A DNA stretch of 64,000 nucleotides from positions 5,046,376 through 5,110,375 of the forward strand of contig NW_022098037.1 of NCBI RefSeq assembly GCF_002288925.2. The letters are read 5' to 3'. The stretch's first letter is position 1; each line of letters starts with the position of its first letter. A program made the position numbers and the translations under genes. Source of the stretch: Delphinapterus leucas (Eukaryota; Chordata; Mammalia; Artiodactyla; Monodontidae). Below are positions 48,321-63,342 of this stretch, piece after piece. The notes beneath the pieces were generated by a model. It did no database searches, was not told the DNA's origin, and saw only the letters and a list, made by a program, of their open reading frames with translations.

Positions 48321-49729
48321 CAGAGAAATATATCTCAATGGTTAGAACTTCACAGGATGTCATGTATAAACCAGTAACATTTACTAAAAACTTCACTGAA
48401 AATCAAGAAGCGATATGTCTATTTGGGGACAATATTATTTTGAGAAATACTTATAATGCCAAGCTGAGATAGAACAAGAAAAGTTGTATAGCTCAAATGG
48501 TCAAGCTCAAGATCTTCTGTCCATTAGATTTGATAGTTTGTCTTCCCCATTGGAACTAAGAAATATGATACCACCCTGAATCTACAACTAAGATGGCCAA
48601 AGAAGCCAGCTTGGGCTTATTTAATAGATTTCACTCCAGATGACTCAGGTACAAAGAAGAATAAATAGTAATTCCTTTAAAAGATTCAGATGTTAGGGAT
48701 CTGGACACATTTTCCAATCTACAGAAGGACAGCATATAGCTGAAAAACACTCGGCAAAATAAAAAGTTCTAAGTTAGATGGTATAAGTTGATATAATAAA
48801 GAATCAGGAGTGGATGAAAAGAAATATAATTTGGGAATTCCAATACTAAAAATCTAAGTGATGAAACATTCAGTTCATGGTATTTTATATAATTTGTATG
48901 ATTCTTCAAACAGAATGATAATGTTCAATTTATGCAATAAGTTAGATTAAAATGTCATAACGATAAATAATGACAAAAATGATGTTTCTTCCATGAGAGC
49001 TTTAAGGCCTTAAAATGTGATCAAGTATAACTAAGTCCCTTGTGTCGCAATTCACAGAATGAAAGAAATGTTAAGTGTGAAAATAAAAGGTAACTAGCAC
49101 TTTTAAGGCAGTAATTACCACATCTAATAAAACTGAAGTGAAATGAAATGATCCAGATCTGAAAAGACTAACTTGAATCATTAAAGCAAAGGAAAAACAC
49201 ATAGGAGGGGAGACACATGAACAGGGTCACTTTCCTTCTGAAAAACAGGTTAAAGAAGTTTAAAACCTGAAAGACCATCCATGAATGACAAAGACAAAGC
49301 ATTTTAGCTTAGTTTGAGGATTTTGAAGTGGTTCATATAAGTGCCTATGCCTTATAACAGCAAGACTCTATTGAAGAGTTCACTCCTATTGAATAATCCC
49401 ATATTTGGTGAAGACACCCAAAAAAGTAGGGAGTGTCATTAAGTGATGTATCCCATTCCCTCACCAAAGGTACACACGACTAACATGGTTCTGTCACTTC
49501 TTCCATTTTCCCTGTGTGATATTTGACTTGACTTACACTCTGCACATAATCATCTCAGCAACATTCCTACCACTTTCAACTTGTCAGGTATTGAACACCT
49601 GGTGCCTCTCCAAATTCATCTAAGCCCAGGGGACTCATGGCAACATGAGACAGGTACCATCAGACATAATTAGCTTCATCACATGTAACTAAATACACAA
49701 AGATTCCAGTCCAAATAAGTGGCACTTAC

Positions 49730-49810
49730 TTATGTCCATTTAAGGCTGCATGGTGTAAAGCAGTGTAACCCGAACTGTCTGTGCAGTTCACATTGGGGCC
49801 TCGCCAGATG
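49730..49810 (-). CDS. ANKS1B: ANKS1B coding exon 2 (start of ankyrin repeat)
   Basis: This 81-bp exon has acceptor tttatttgcag before 49810 and donor GTAAGT at 49729. It begins with the last base of a split Ser codon, encodes [20 protein letters not shown] and then AALNGH, and ends with the first two bases of a Lys codon. The TALHHAA segment is the classical first helix of an ankyrin repeat. The sequence is the ANKS1B form that follows the Gly/Ser-rich N-terminal exon, which lies outside the window. The phase matches exon 3 exactly (AA plus G gives Lys). No stop or frameshift is seen. Numbering as exon 2 is by analogy with the long human isoform. Confidence 0.93.
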   Translation of the reverse strand, partial: HLARPQCELHRQFGLHCFTPCSLKWT

Positions 49811-50569
49811 CTGCAAATAAAGCACAAGCACAGAGTTAACAGTTAAGCAGAATGGTGCTTTGAAAAGCAAAAAGAAGCCTGATAGTCCCACAGTCAGCAG
49901 CATGTTGCATATGAAAATTTTACTTATGTAGAAAACAACTGCCACCTTTCGTGCATTCCCCTCAGAACAATATTTTCATTTATTTGATGCAGGGAAATTA
50001 TCAGGGAATATAGCTACCTTCAGAAATTAGTAAATGCAGGCCCACTGCCATGCATTAAATTTGGATCCAAAAATTCCCTATTACTTTCTGTCATTACTTA
50101 AATATTGGATGCAATTAACATTCAACTATTATATTCTTTACCAAGAATAAAGATTTATGACACCTGCCTACTCCTTTTTAACACACTCATTCTGAGATGG
50201 CAGTGGTTTATATAAATTATATTTTTGCATATGTAAAGAATATAAACACTTCTTTCTGTTCCATTGCTACTAAGAGAATATAATACATATTTCATTCTTG
50301 AAAATATAATTAAAGATTTGGACTATCACAAACCATAAAAAGATTCTAACAGTTTTGAAGTTATTTTACTATACAATATATTCTGAAGATAACATGTAAC
50401 TACATGAAAGAATCCATTTTATCCTTGATCACTACAATTACAGAAACTATGTACAGCTTTTGAAAAACTTAGGCATTGAAAGACACTTTTCCAAAAGTAG
50501 ACCAAAAAACAAAACAAAAACAAACTGTTATCAAAGCCATCAAAACTAACATCTAATGACAAACTAATT

Positions 50570-50760
50570 CATGTATTCACAAAATATTTATTGTACACCA
50601 ATTGTATGTCACATATTAAGCTAGGCACTGAGAGTACAAAATCCTAATTCACGGTCCTTCTTTACGAGAACAGAGTCTAATGGAGAAGAGAGACACATAA
50701 ACTAACAATTACAGAGTGTTAAGATAAGGTACCAGAGGGCACACAAGCATCTCTGAGAAG
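50570..50760 (-). repeat. LINE2-like fragment, antisense
   Basis: caaaatatttattgtacacc and attaagctaggcactgagag are the reverse of a LINE2 3' end. Confidence 0.6.
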
Positions 50761-51134
50761 AGAATGAATAGCTATTCCAAATGAGAGATCACAGCTGACT
50801 TTAACTAAGTTGAGACAATGAAAATGAGCGGAATGTACTTTTTCAACAGTTATTTAAAGGACAAATCAATAAGATGCAGGGATCAATTGAAGGAAGGAGA
50901 AAGCAGTAGCACTTTCTGAATCATTTGAGAATGACTCAAATTTAATGCCTAAAATGACCAAAAGGAAAACGACAACATTAACTAAGATGTGAAAAGAGAA
51001 GCAAATTTCCTTGGGGAAGACAGTGCAGATGGAAAGCAAACAATGACTTCAGGTTTGGAGACACTGAATTTTAAGTATCTGACATACTTACATAAAAGTA
51101 AGGATCTCCAGAAGATTATAAAAATATCTAGTTA

Positions 51135-51370
51135 GAAGCATGGCCCTGAAGTTAGACTACCTGAGTTCAAACACCTGGCTCCATTACTTGCTGGGGGTAG
51201 CCCTGCATGAAGTGTTTAACCTCTCTGAAATTCAATTCCTCGTCTGAAAAATAGAGATGATAATAATAGTACCACCTTATAATGCTCTGAGAATCAAATA
51301 AATCAATACCTACAAAGCTCTTACGGCAGTAGTTGAACATAGTACTAGCATCTATTATATTTGTTAGAAC
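51135..51370 (+). repeat. MIR
   Basis: ctacctgagttcaaacacct, gtttaacctctctgaaattc and tataatgctctgagaatcaa follow MIR order. Confidence 0.8.
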
Positions 51371-52164
51371 ATAGTTCAACAAATTGTTAGAACAAATTAT
51401 TATTAAATAGAAGGTAAAACCAAGGGAGTGCCTGATATCAGACTCTTTAAGAGGGAGGCCATCAGACTCAAATACCTCAGTGGATAATTTGTATATGGGG
51501 GCAAGGTGAAACCTTTTCTCAAAGGTTGATATTAATTAAAATCTATCAATCACTGGTTAAAAAAAAAAAATCAAACCTGACTTGGGTAGACGGTCCAAAG
51601 TTCAAGGCAGCTCAAAATCTGAAAACCTCCCAGCCCTCACTGAAACTGTCAGAGAACTTATATGAAAGTACATTGTGAGGAAAAAGAAAGAAAAATATGG
51701 GACAGACAATAGAACCATGGATATTAACAATACTGGAGGGTCCAGCACAGGAAAAAGGTTATATGAAGGACATTGAGAGTTGTCCAAGAGTAAATAAAAC
51801 CAAGAGACAGCATTATACAATTTAAAACAGGAAACTGTTAAAAAAAAAAAACCAATCAAGTTACATAACAGTTAAACAATTTATTTGGTAATTAAAAAGG
51901 TCTTGAAGAAATTAATGGCCAAATATAATTAGTCAGTTGTAAGGATTTAACATTATTTTGATCTTAACCTTATTTCAATTCAGTGGTTTTTTTTCTTTAA
52001 TGGTAGCTTACTTCCTGAGAATAAAAAAAGTGACAGTTAAACAAGTAAAGTTATAAAATGTGCATATGTTTTACAATTTCATTAAGATTGTTAGGTTTTT
52101 ACCAATCCTTTTTTTTAAATCAATCCTTGAAGCATTTTCAATCTCCTATTACATTCTTAAAATT

Positions 52165-52385
52165 TTTATACTTTTGTTCCTCCTGCTAGCTCACCCATCT
52201 TGCTCTATTAATTTCCACCTCTGTGCCTTTAATCATGCCCTTCTACTAACCTACAATAGATTCTCTAACAAATCATACCTTACCATTCCTCCAAAGCCAT
52301 GATCAAGATTCACCTACTCCAATAACTCTTTCTCTAAGTACTGAATACAACAGCTATTTAATAAATGTGTGCTAAATTATATAAA
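52165..52385 (+). repeat. LINE2 3' fragment
   Basis: cctctgtgcctttaatcatg, ctccaaagccatgatcaaga and agctatttaataaatgtgtg fit LINE2. Confidence 0.65.
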
Positions 52386-55309
52386 TTTAAAAATCAAATA
52401 AAGGATTATTTTTAATGAATAAATAAACCACAGGTAAAACAGAAGTGTTAAAACAATGGAATGTACTTATTTAAAATAATCTATGAAATCATTAAAAAAA
52501 ATCCAAAAGAGGCAAAAGAAAAAAAAAGCAGAAAAGAGGAACAAAGAATACGTAAGACAAATACAAAGCAAATTGTTAGATGACAGATTTAACCATATCA
52601 ATAACCATAACCATATCAATAATTACATTAACTATTAATAGTCTGATCACCCCAATTAAAACAGAAAAATCATCAGACTGGATTAAAGAAAGTAAGACCC
52701 AACTATATACTTACTAAATGAAATTCACTTTAAATATAGAGATACAAATAGAAAAAAAGTAAAGGACAGAAAAATCATACTAACACTAATCAAAATAAGC
52801 TGAATAACTATATTAACATTGGACAAACCAGATTTCGAAGCTAAGAATATTACAAGGGATAAAGAAAATCATTTCAGAATGACAAAGATGTCGATTTATC
52901 TGAAGAATATGGGAATCCTAAATGTTTTTTGCCTCTAACAACAGAACTTCAAAATACATGAAGCAAAAAACTGATACAACTGCAAACAGAGAGAGACCTA
53001 CCCACTGACACTTGGAGATTTCAATACGTCTCTCTCAATAATTGATAGGACAAGTAAACAGAAAATCATTAAGGGTATACAAGAATTAAATAACACTACC
53101 AACCAACTTGACGTAACTGACATTTATAGAACACTTACCCAATAATACCTGAATACATATTCTTTTCAAGTGAACACAAGACATTTACCAATATATCCCA
53201 TATTGTGGATCATAAATCTCAATAAATCTTCAAGATTCAGAAGGGAGACGTACAAGATGCCAGAGGACTAAGACTTGGAGATCACCTTCCTCCCCACAAA
53301 TACATCAGAAATACATCTACGTATGGAACAACCCCTACAGAACACCTACTGAACGCTGGCAGAAAACCTCAGACTTCCCAAAAGGCAAGAAACGCCCCCA
53401 CGTACCTGGGGAGGGCAAAAGAAAAAACACAGACAAAAGAATTAGGGACGGGACCTGTCCCTCTGGGAGGGAGCTGTGAAGGAGGAAAAGTTTCCACACA
53501 CTAGGAAGCCCCTTCACTGGTGAAGACGGGGGTTGGGCGGCATGGGGAAGCTTCAGAACCACGGAGGAGAGCGCAGCAACAGGGATGCAGAGGAAAACGG
53601 AGAGATTCCCGCACAGACGATTGGTACCGACCAGCACTCACCAGCCCGAGAGGCTTGTCTGCCCCCTCCGCCCGGGGCGGGCGGGAGCTGGGAGCTGAGG
53701 CTTGAGCTTCAAGCTTCGGAGGTCAGATCCCAGGGAGAGGACTGGGGCTGGCTGCGTGAACACAGCCTGAAGGGAGCTAGTGCACCACAGCTAGCCGGGA
53801 GGGAGTCTGGGGAAAATCTGGACCTGCTAAAGAGGCAAGAGAACACCGTTTCGGGGTGCGCAAGGAGAAGGGATTCAGAGCACCGCCTAAATGAGCTCCA
53901 GAAATGGGCACGAGCCGCGGCTATCAGCGTGGACACCAGAGACAGGCGTGAGAGGCTAAGCCTGCCGCTGCAGTCACCAGGAACGCTGTGTGCAAGCACA
54001 GGTCACTATCCACACCTCCCCTCCCAAAGGTCTGTGCAGGCCGCCACTGCCAGGGTCCTGTGATCCAGGGACAACTTCCCCAGGAGAATGCACGGCGCGC
54101 CTAAGGCTGTTGCAACATCACACCGGCCTCTGCCACTGCAGGTTCTCCCCACATTCCGTACCCCTCCCACCCCCCCAAATGAGTGAGCCAGAGCCCCCTA
54201 ATCAGCTGCTCCTTTAACCCTGTCCTGTCTGAGCGAAGAACAGACGCCCTCAGGTGACCTACACGCAGAGGCAGGGCCAAATCCTGAACCCCAGGAGCAG
54301 TACAAAGAAGAGAAACAGAAATTTCTCCCAGCAGCCTCAGGAACACCAGATTATATCTCCACTATCAACTTGATGTACCCTGCATCTGTAGATTACCTGA
54401 ATAGACAACTAATCATCCCAAAATTGACGCAGTACACTTTGGGAGCAACTGTAGACTTGCGGTTTGCTTTCTGCATCTAATTTGTTTCTGGTTTTATGTT
54501 TATTTTACTTTACTATTTAGACTTTATTATCATTAGATTTGTTTATTGATTTGGTTGTTCTCTTCCTTTTTTTTAATATATATATTTTTTTTTTTTCCTT
54601 TTTCTCTTTTTGTGAGTGTGTATGTGTATGCTTCTTTGTATGATTTTGTCTATATGGCTTTCCTTTTACCATTTGGCCTAGGGTTCTGTCTGTCCATTGT
54701 ATTTTTCTTCCTTTTTTTTTTCTTCCTTTTTAATTTTTTAAATTTTCAATAATTTTTTTATTTTAATAACTTTATTTTATTTTTCTTTCTTTTTTTCTCA
54801 TTTTTCTTCTGAGCCATGTGGCTGACAGGGTCTTCATGCTCTGGCTGGGTGTCAGAGCTGGGCCTCTGATGTGGGAGAGCCGAGTTCAGGACATTGGTCC
54901 ACCAGAGACCTCCCGGCTCCATGTAATATCAAATGGTGAAACTCTCCCAGAGATCTCCATCTCAAAGCTAAGACCCAGCTCCACTCAACGACCAGCAAGC
55001 CACAGTGCTGGAAACCCTATGCCAAACAACTAGCAAGACAGGAACACAACCCCATCCATTAGCAGAGAAGCTGCCTAAAATCATAAGGTCATAGACACCC
55101 AAAAACACAGAACAAGATGCAGTCCTACCCACCAGAAAGACAAGATCCAGCCTCGTCCACCAGAACACAGGCACTAGTCCCTCCACCAGGAAGCCTACAC
55201 AACATACTGAAGCAACCTTAGCCACTGGGGGCAGACACCAAAAATTACGGGAACTAGGGACCTGCAGCCTGCGAAAAGGAGACCCAAAACACAGTAAGTG
55301 AAGCGAAAT

Positions 55310-56160
55310 GAGAAGACACAGAAACACACAACAGATGAAAGAGTAAGGTAAAAACCCACCAGAACAAACAAATGAAGAGGAAACAGGCAGTCTACCTGGA
55401 AAAGAATTCAGAATAATGATAGTAAAGATGATCCAAATTCTTGGAAAAAGAATAGAGAAAATACCAGAACATTTAACAAGGACCTAGAAGAACTAAAGAG
55501 CAAACAAACAACGATGAACAACACAATAAATGAAATTAAAAATTCTCTAGAAGGAATCAATAGCAGAATAACTGAGGCAGAAGAATGGATAAGTGACTTC
55601 GAAGATAAAATAGTGGAAATAACTACCACAGAGCAGAATAAAGAGAAAAGAAGGAAAAGAATGGAGGACACTCTCAGAGACCCATGGGACAACATTAACC
55701 ACACCAACATTCCAATTATAGGGGTCCCAGCAGAAGAAGAGGAAAAGAAGGGGACTGAGAAAATATATGAAGATTTTACAGTTGAACACGTCCCTAATAT
55801 GGGAAACGAAAGACTCAAAAAGTCCAGGTAGCACAGAGAGTCCCATACAGGATAAAACCAAGGAGAAACATGCCAAGAAACATATTAATCAGACTATCAA
55901 AAATTAAATACAAAGAAAATATATTAAAAGCAACAAGGGAAAAACAACAATTAACATACAAGGGAATCCCCGTAAGGTTAACAGGTGATCTTTCAGCAGA
56001 AACTCTGCAAGCCAGAAGGGAGAGGCAGTACATACTGAAAGTGATGAAAGGGAAAAACCTACAACCAAGATTACTCTACACAGCAAGGATCACATTCAGC
56101 TTCAACAGAGAAATTAAAACCTTTACAGACAAGTAAAAGTTAAGAGAATTCAGCACCACC
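55310..56160 (+). pseudogene. L1 ORF1 remnant, frameshifted
   Basis: The start ATG (55310) gives only 12 codons before TAA. The coiled-coil part reappears at 55514-55831 (INSRITEAEEWISDFEDKIV) and the C-terminal part at 55870-56136 (YKENILKATREKQQLTYKGI). At least two frame changes separate them. Confidence 0.85.
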
Positions 56161-56257
56161 AAACCAGCGTTACAACAAATGTTAAAGGAACTTCTCTAGG
56201 CAGGAAACACAAGAGAAGGAAAAGACCTACAAAAATAAACCCATAACAATTAAGAAA

Positions 56258-59200
56258 GTGGTAATAGGAACATACATATCGATAATTATCCTAAATGTAA
56301 ATGGATTAAATACTCCAACCAAAAGAAATAGACTGGCTGAATGGATACAAAAACAAGACCCATATATATATTTATATATATGCTGTCTACGAGAGACCCA
56401 CTTCAGCCCTAGGGACACATACAGACTGAAAGTGAGGGGATGAAAAAAGATATTCCATGCAAATGAAAATCACAAGAAAGCTGGAGTAGCAATTCTCATA
56501 TCAGACAAAATAGACTTTAAAATAAAGACCATTACAAGAGACAAAGAAGGACACTACATAATGATCAAGGGATCAATCCAAGAAGAAGATATAACAATTG
56601 TAAATATTTATGCACCCAAAGTAGGAGCACCTCAATACATAAGGCAAATGCTAACAGCCATAAAAGGGGAAATCAACAGTAACACAATTACAGTAGGGGA
56701 CTTTTAACACCCCACTGTCACCAATGGACAGATCATCCAAAATGAAAATAAATGAGGAAACACAAAATTTAAATGACACATTAAACAAGATGAACTTAAT
56801 TGATATTTATAGGACATTCCATCCAAAAACAAGAGAATACACTTTCTTCTCAAGTGCTCATGGAACATTCTCCAGGACAGATCATATCTTGGGTCACAAA
56901 TCAAGCCTTGGTAAATTTAAGAAAATTGAATTTGTATCAAGTATCTTTTCTGACCACAGTGCTATGAGACTAGATATCAATTACAGAAAAAACTCTGTAA
57001 AAAAACACAAACACATGGAAGCTAAACAATACACTACTTAATAACCAAGAAATCACTGAAGAAATCAAAGAGGAAATCAAAAAATACCTAGAAACAAATG
57101 ACAACGAAAACAGGATGACCCAAGGCCTATGGGATGCAGCAAAAGCACTTCTAAGATGGAAGTTTATAGCAACAGAATCCTCAAGAAACAAGAAACGTCT
57201 CAAATAAACAACCTAACCTTACACCTAAAGCAACTAGAGAAGAACAAAAAAAAAAAAAAAACCCAAAGTTAGCAAAAGGAAAGAAATCACAAAGACCACA
57301 TTAGACATAAACGAAAAATAAATGAAGAAAACAATAGCAAAGATCAAAAAAACTAAAAGCTGGTTCTCTGTGAAGATAAGCCATTAGCCAGACTCATCAA
57401 GAAAAAAAAGAAGACTCAAATCAGTAGAACTAGAAATGAAAAAGGAGAAGTAACAGCTGACACTGCAGAAATACAAAGGATCATGAGAGATTACTACAAG
57501 CAACTATACGCCACTAAAATGGACAACCTGGAAGAATTGGACCAATTCTTAGAAAACGACAACCTTCCAAGACTGAACCAGGAATAAACAGAAAATATAA
57601 ACAGACCAATCACAAGCACAGAAATTCTGACTGTGATTAAAAATTTTCCAACAAACAAAAGCCCAGGACCAGATGGCTTCACAGGTGAATTCTATCAAAC
57701 ATTTACAGAAGACCTAACAACTATCCTTCTCAAACACTTCCAAAATACAGAGAGGGAGGAACACTCCCAAACTCATTCTATGAGGCCACCATCACCCTGA
57801 TACCAAAACGAGACAAAGATGGCACAAAAAAGAAAACTACAGACCAATATCACTGATGAACATAGATACAAAAATCCTCAACAAATACTAGCAAACAGAA
57901 TCCAACAGCACATTAAAAGGATCATACACCATGATCAAGTAGGGTTTATCCCAGGAATGCAAGGATTCTTCAATATATGCAAATCAACCAATGTGATAAA
58001 CCATATTAGCAAATTGAAGGAGAAATCCATACGATCATCTCAATAGATGCGGAAAAAGCTTCCGACAAAATTCAACATCCACTTAGGATAAAAACCCTCC
58101 AGAAAGCAGGCACATAGGGAACTTACCTCAGCATAAAAAGGCCACACATGAGAAACACACAGCCAGCATCATTCTCAATGGTGAAAAACGGAAACCATTT
58201 CCTCTAAGATCAGGAAAAAGACAAGGTTGTCCACTCTCACCACTATTATTCAACATAGTTTTGGAAGTTTTAGCCACAGCAATCAGAGAACAAAAAGAAA
58301 TAAAAGGAATCCAAACTGGAAAAGAAGAAGTAAAACTGTCACTGTTTGCAGATGACATGATACTATACACAGAGAATCCTAAAGATGTTACCAGAAAACT
58401 ACTAGAGCTAATCAATGAATTTGGTAAAGTAGAAGGATACAAAATTAATGCACAGACATCTTTTGCATTCCTATCCGCTAATGATGAAAAATCTGAAAGA
58501 GAAATTAAGAAAACACTCCCATTTACCTTTGCAACAAAAAGAATAAAATATCTAGGAATAAACCTAACTAAGGAGACAAAAGACCTGTATGCAGAAAACT
58601 ATAAGACACTGATGAAAGAAATTAAAGATGATATCGACAGATGGAGAGATATACCATGTTCTTGGATTGGAAGAATCAACATTGTGAAAATGACTATACT
58701 ACCCAAAGCAATCTGCAGATTCAATGCAATCCCTATCAAACTACCAATGGCATTTTTCACAAAACTAGAACAAAAAATTGCACAATATATATGGAAACAC
58801 AAAAGCCCACGAATAGCCAAAGCAATCTTGAGAAAGAAAAATGGAGCTGGAGGAATCAGGCTCCTGGACTTCAGAATATATTACAAAGCTACAGTAATCA
58901 AGACAGTATGGTATTGGCACATAAACAGAAATATAGATCAATGGAACAGGATAGAAAGCCCAGAGATAAACCCACGCACCTACGGTCACCTTATTTTTGA
59001 TAAAGAAGGCAAGAATATACAATGGAGAAAAGACAGTCTCTTCAGTAAGTGGTGCGGGGAAAACTGGAAAGCTACATGTAGAAGAAAGAAATTAGAACAC
59101 TCCCTAACACCATACACAAAAATAAACTCAAAATGGATTAAGACCTAAATGTAAGGCCAGACACTATAAAACTCTTAGAAGAAAACATAGGCAGAACACT

Positions 59201-60063
59201 CTATGACATAAATCACAGCAAGATCCTTTTTGACCCACCTCCTAAAGAAATGGAAATAAAACCAAAAATAAACAAATGGGACCTAATGAAATTTAAAAGC
59301 TTTTGCAAAGCAAAGGAAACCGTAAACAGGACAAAAAGAAAACCCTCAGAATGGGAGAAAATATTTGCCGACAAAGCAACTGACAAAGGATTAATCTCCA
59401 AAATATACAAGCAGCTCATGCAGCTCACTATAAACAAAACAACCCAATCCAAAAATGGGCAGAAAACCTAAATAGACATTTCTCCAAAGAAGATATACAG
59501 ATTGCCAACAAACACATGAAAGGATGCTCAACATCACTAATCATTAGAGAAATGCAAATCAAAACTACAATGAGGTATCACCTCACACCAGTCAGGATGG
59601 CCATCATCAAAAAATCTACAAACAATAAATGCTGGAGAGGGTGTGGAGAAAAGGGAACCCTCTGGCACTGTTGGTGGGAATGTAAATGATACAGCCACTA
59701 TGGAGAACAGTATGGAGGTTCCTTAAAAAACTAAAAATAGAACTACCATAGGACCTAGCAATCTCACTACTGGGCATATACCCTGAGAAAACCATAATTC
59801 AAAAAGAGTCATGTACCACAATGTTCACTGCAGCTCTATTTACAATAGCCAGGACATGGAAGCAACCTAAGTGTCCATCGACAGATGAATGGATAAAGAA
59901 GTTGTGGCATATATATACAGTGGAATATTACTCAGCCATAAAAAGAAATGAAATTGAGTTATTTGTAGTGAGGTGGATGGACCTAAAATCTGTCATGCAG
60001 AGTGAAGTAAGTCAGAAACAGAAAAACAAATACCGTATGCTAGCACATATATATGGAATCTAA
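56258..60063 (+). pseudogene. L1 ORF2 remnant with intact RT catalytic motif
   Basis: The endonuclease start GTYISIIILNVNGLNTP is followed by a local expansion of AT repeats (56363-56380) that inserts YIYLYI-like residues. The longest open piece, 58261-59148 (295 residues), contains [12 protein letters not shown] with the FADD catalytic loop and the thumb region. Stops and frameshifts separate further pieces (56724-57041, 57819-58046, 59250-59471, 59821-60063). Not functional. Confidence 0.88.
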
Positions 60064-61720
60064 AAAAAAAAAAAAAATGGTTCTGAAGAACCTAGGGGCA
60101 GGACTGGAATAAAGACATAGAGAATGGACTTGAGGACACTGGGAGGGGGAAGGGTATGCTGGGTGAAATGAGAGAGTGGCATAGACTTATATATACTACC
60201 AAATGTAAAACGATAGCCAGTCGGAAGCCCCCACATAGCACAGGGAGATCAGCTGTGTGCTTTGTGACCACCTAAAGAGGTGGGATAGGGAGGGTGGGAG
60301 GGAGACGCCAGAGGGAGGAGACATTGTGATATATGTATATGTATAGCTGATTCACTTTGTTATAAAGCAGAAACTAACACACCATTGTAAAACAATTATA
60401 CTCCAATAAAGGTGTTTAAAAAAATTTAAAAATAAAATAAAAGATTCAAATCACAAAACTATATTCTCTGACTCCAATTAAATTAAAAATCGTTCACCAA
60501 AAGGTATCTTTAATATCCACAAATATTAGAAACTGAATAACACATAAGTCAAAGAAGATATCAAAACGATTTTGGAATGTATTTACAACTGAAAGAGAAA
60601 GAAAACACAAAATATCAAAACTTTGGGGATGCAACTAAAGTAGTACCTAAAGAAAAATTTATAGTATTAAAATGACACTGATAGATCAAAGAAAGGTCCC
60701 ACATTGATGACCTCAGCTTCCACTTTAAGAAACAGGAAATGAAGAGCATATTAACCCCAAAGTAAGCAGAAGAAAGGAAACCAGTGAAAAAGAAAACAGG
60801 ATAACAATAGAGACAATCAATGAAATCAAAAAGTGATTCTTTAAAATACTCTATAAAATTTAAAAATCTATAGGCAAACTGATAAGGATTAAAATAGAAG
60901 ATACAAATTACTAAATTAGGAGCAGAGAGGTAATATCACTACATATTCTAAAAATATGAACAGTAAGAGAATATTTTTAATAACTTTATACCAATAAATT
61001 AAAAAACTTAGATGAAATGGACAAGTTTCTTGAAAAACACAAACCACCAAAACTCATTTTTAAAAATAGGATAACCTGAATAGCCCTACATCTATTAAGG
61101 AAACTGAACTTGAACTTGTGGTTACAAAACGTTCCCCACAAAACAAAATAAAAACGTCCAGGTCCAGGTGGCTTCAATGGGGAATTACGCCAGATATTTA
61201 AGGAAGAAATAGTATCAGTTCTACAAAAATCATTCCAAAATATTGAAGAGGCACAAATACTGCCTAATATTCTATGACACCAAAGACATATAACAAGAAA
61301 GAACTACAAATCAATATATCACTCATGAATACAGAAGCAAAAATTCTCAGCAAAATTCTAGCAAGTTGAATCCAACAATATATGAAAAGAACACTACACC
61401 ATGATGAAATGGAGTTTATTTCAGGAATGCAAATTTGTTTTAACATTCATAAATTACTATATTAACAAACTAAAACAGAAAAATCATTATTATCTCAACA
61501 GATATGGAAATAGTATTTGCCAAACTCCAACATCAATTCCTAATAAAAACTGTTACTAAACTGGGAATAGAAGGGAATCTCATCAACCTATAAAATACAT
61601 CAACAAAAAACTTATAGCTAACATAATCTTAATGATGAAAGACTGAATGTATTCCCCTTAAGATCAAGAACAGGGCAAGTTATGTCTGTTTCCCACTTCT
61701 ACTCAACATGTTTCCGGAGG

Positions 61721-63008
<1,288 letters not shown>

Positions 63009-63195
63009 CTTTTTTGTACCAGAGATTTTAGCCAATGTAGTGGCTAGAAATGCAGTGAAAAGAAAAGGAAATAAAAGACATCCAGATTGTAAAGAAAGAA
63101 GAAAATCTATCTTTACTTGAAGACGACATAGTCATGTACGTAAAAAATCCTATGAAATCTACAAAAAAAAGCTACTAAAATTAAAATTGTGTTTA

Positions 63196-63342
63196 ATTAG
63201 GGGAAGCTCTGTAAAAAATATAGGGAACTCTCTGACCTTTCTTCATAATACTTCCATAAATCTAAAATTATTTCAAAATAAAATGTTTAAAAAGGAAAAC
63301 CTTACTCAAAAAAAAACCACAAAAAAAACACAACCAAAAAAG
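63196..63342 (+). mobile_element. Short L1 3' end inside old L1
   Basis: ggggaagctctgtaaaaaat, agggaactctctgacctttc and taaatctaaaattatttcaa with an A-rich tail form an old L1 3' end. TGTGTTTA at 63188-63195 and 63343-63350 is a possible target duplication. The host L1 text continues on both sides. Confidence 0.65.

Larger units (their letters stand above)
42216..49729 (-). other. ANKS1B: ANKS1B intron 2
   Basis: This 7.5-kb intron contains several MIR remnants (43000-43680, 47455-47905), a short old L1 3' end (44645-44790), a polypurine tract (46143-46276) and two SINEs (46701-46941 and 48153-48320). The stretches 42300-42990, 43700-44240, 44900-46140 and 48330-49720 are AT-rich with no gene or repeat I can name. 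Short open frames there lack coding character. Confidence 0.8.
53242..60440 (+). mobile_element. Full-length LINE-1 (7.2 kb), plus strand
   Basis: The order is a 5'UTR of about 2.07 kb (53242-55309, GC-rich centre), ORF1 remnant, ORF2 (56258-60063) and a 3'UTR ending ctccaataaaggtgttt with an A-rich tail. Flanks AAGATTCAGA (53232-53241) and AAGATTCAAA (60441-60450) are the target duplication with one mismatch. It is more decayed than the copy at 15758-22851 but has the same architecture, and it lies antisense to ANKS1B. Confidence 0.92.

Noticed and set aside
58261..59148. 295-residue open frame as a possible host gene
   Set aside because: It is the reverse transcriptase portion of L1 ORF2 (FADD motif, L1 thumb region), flanked by broken ORF2 pieces.
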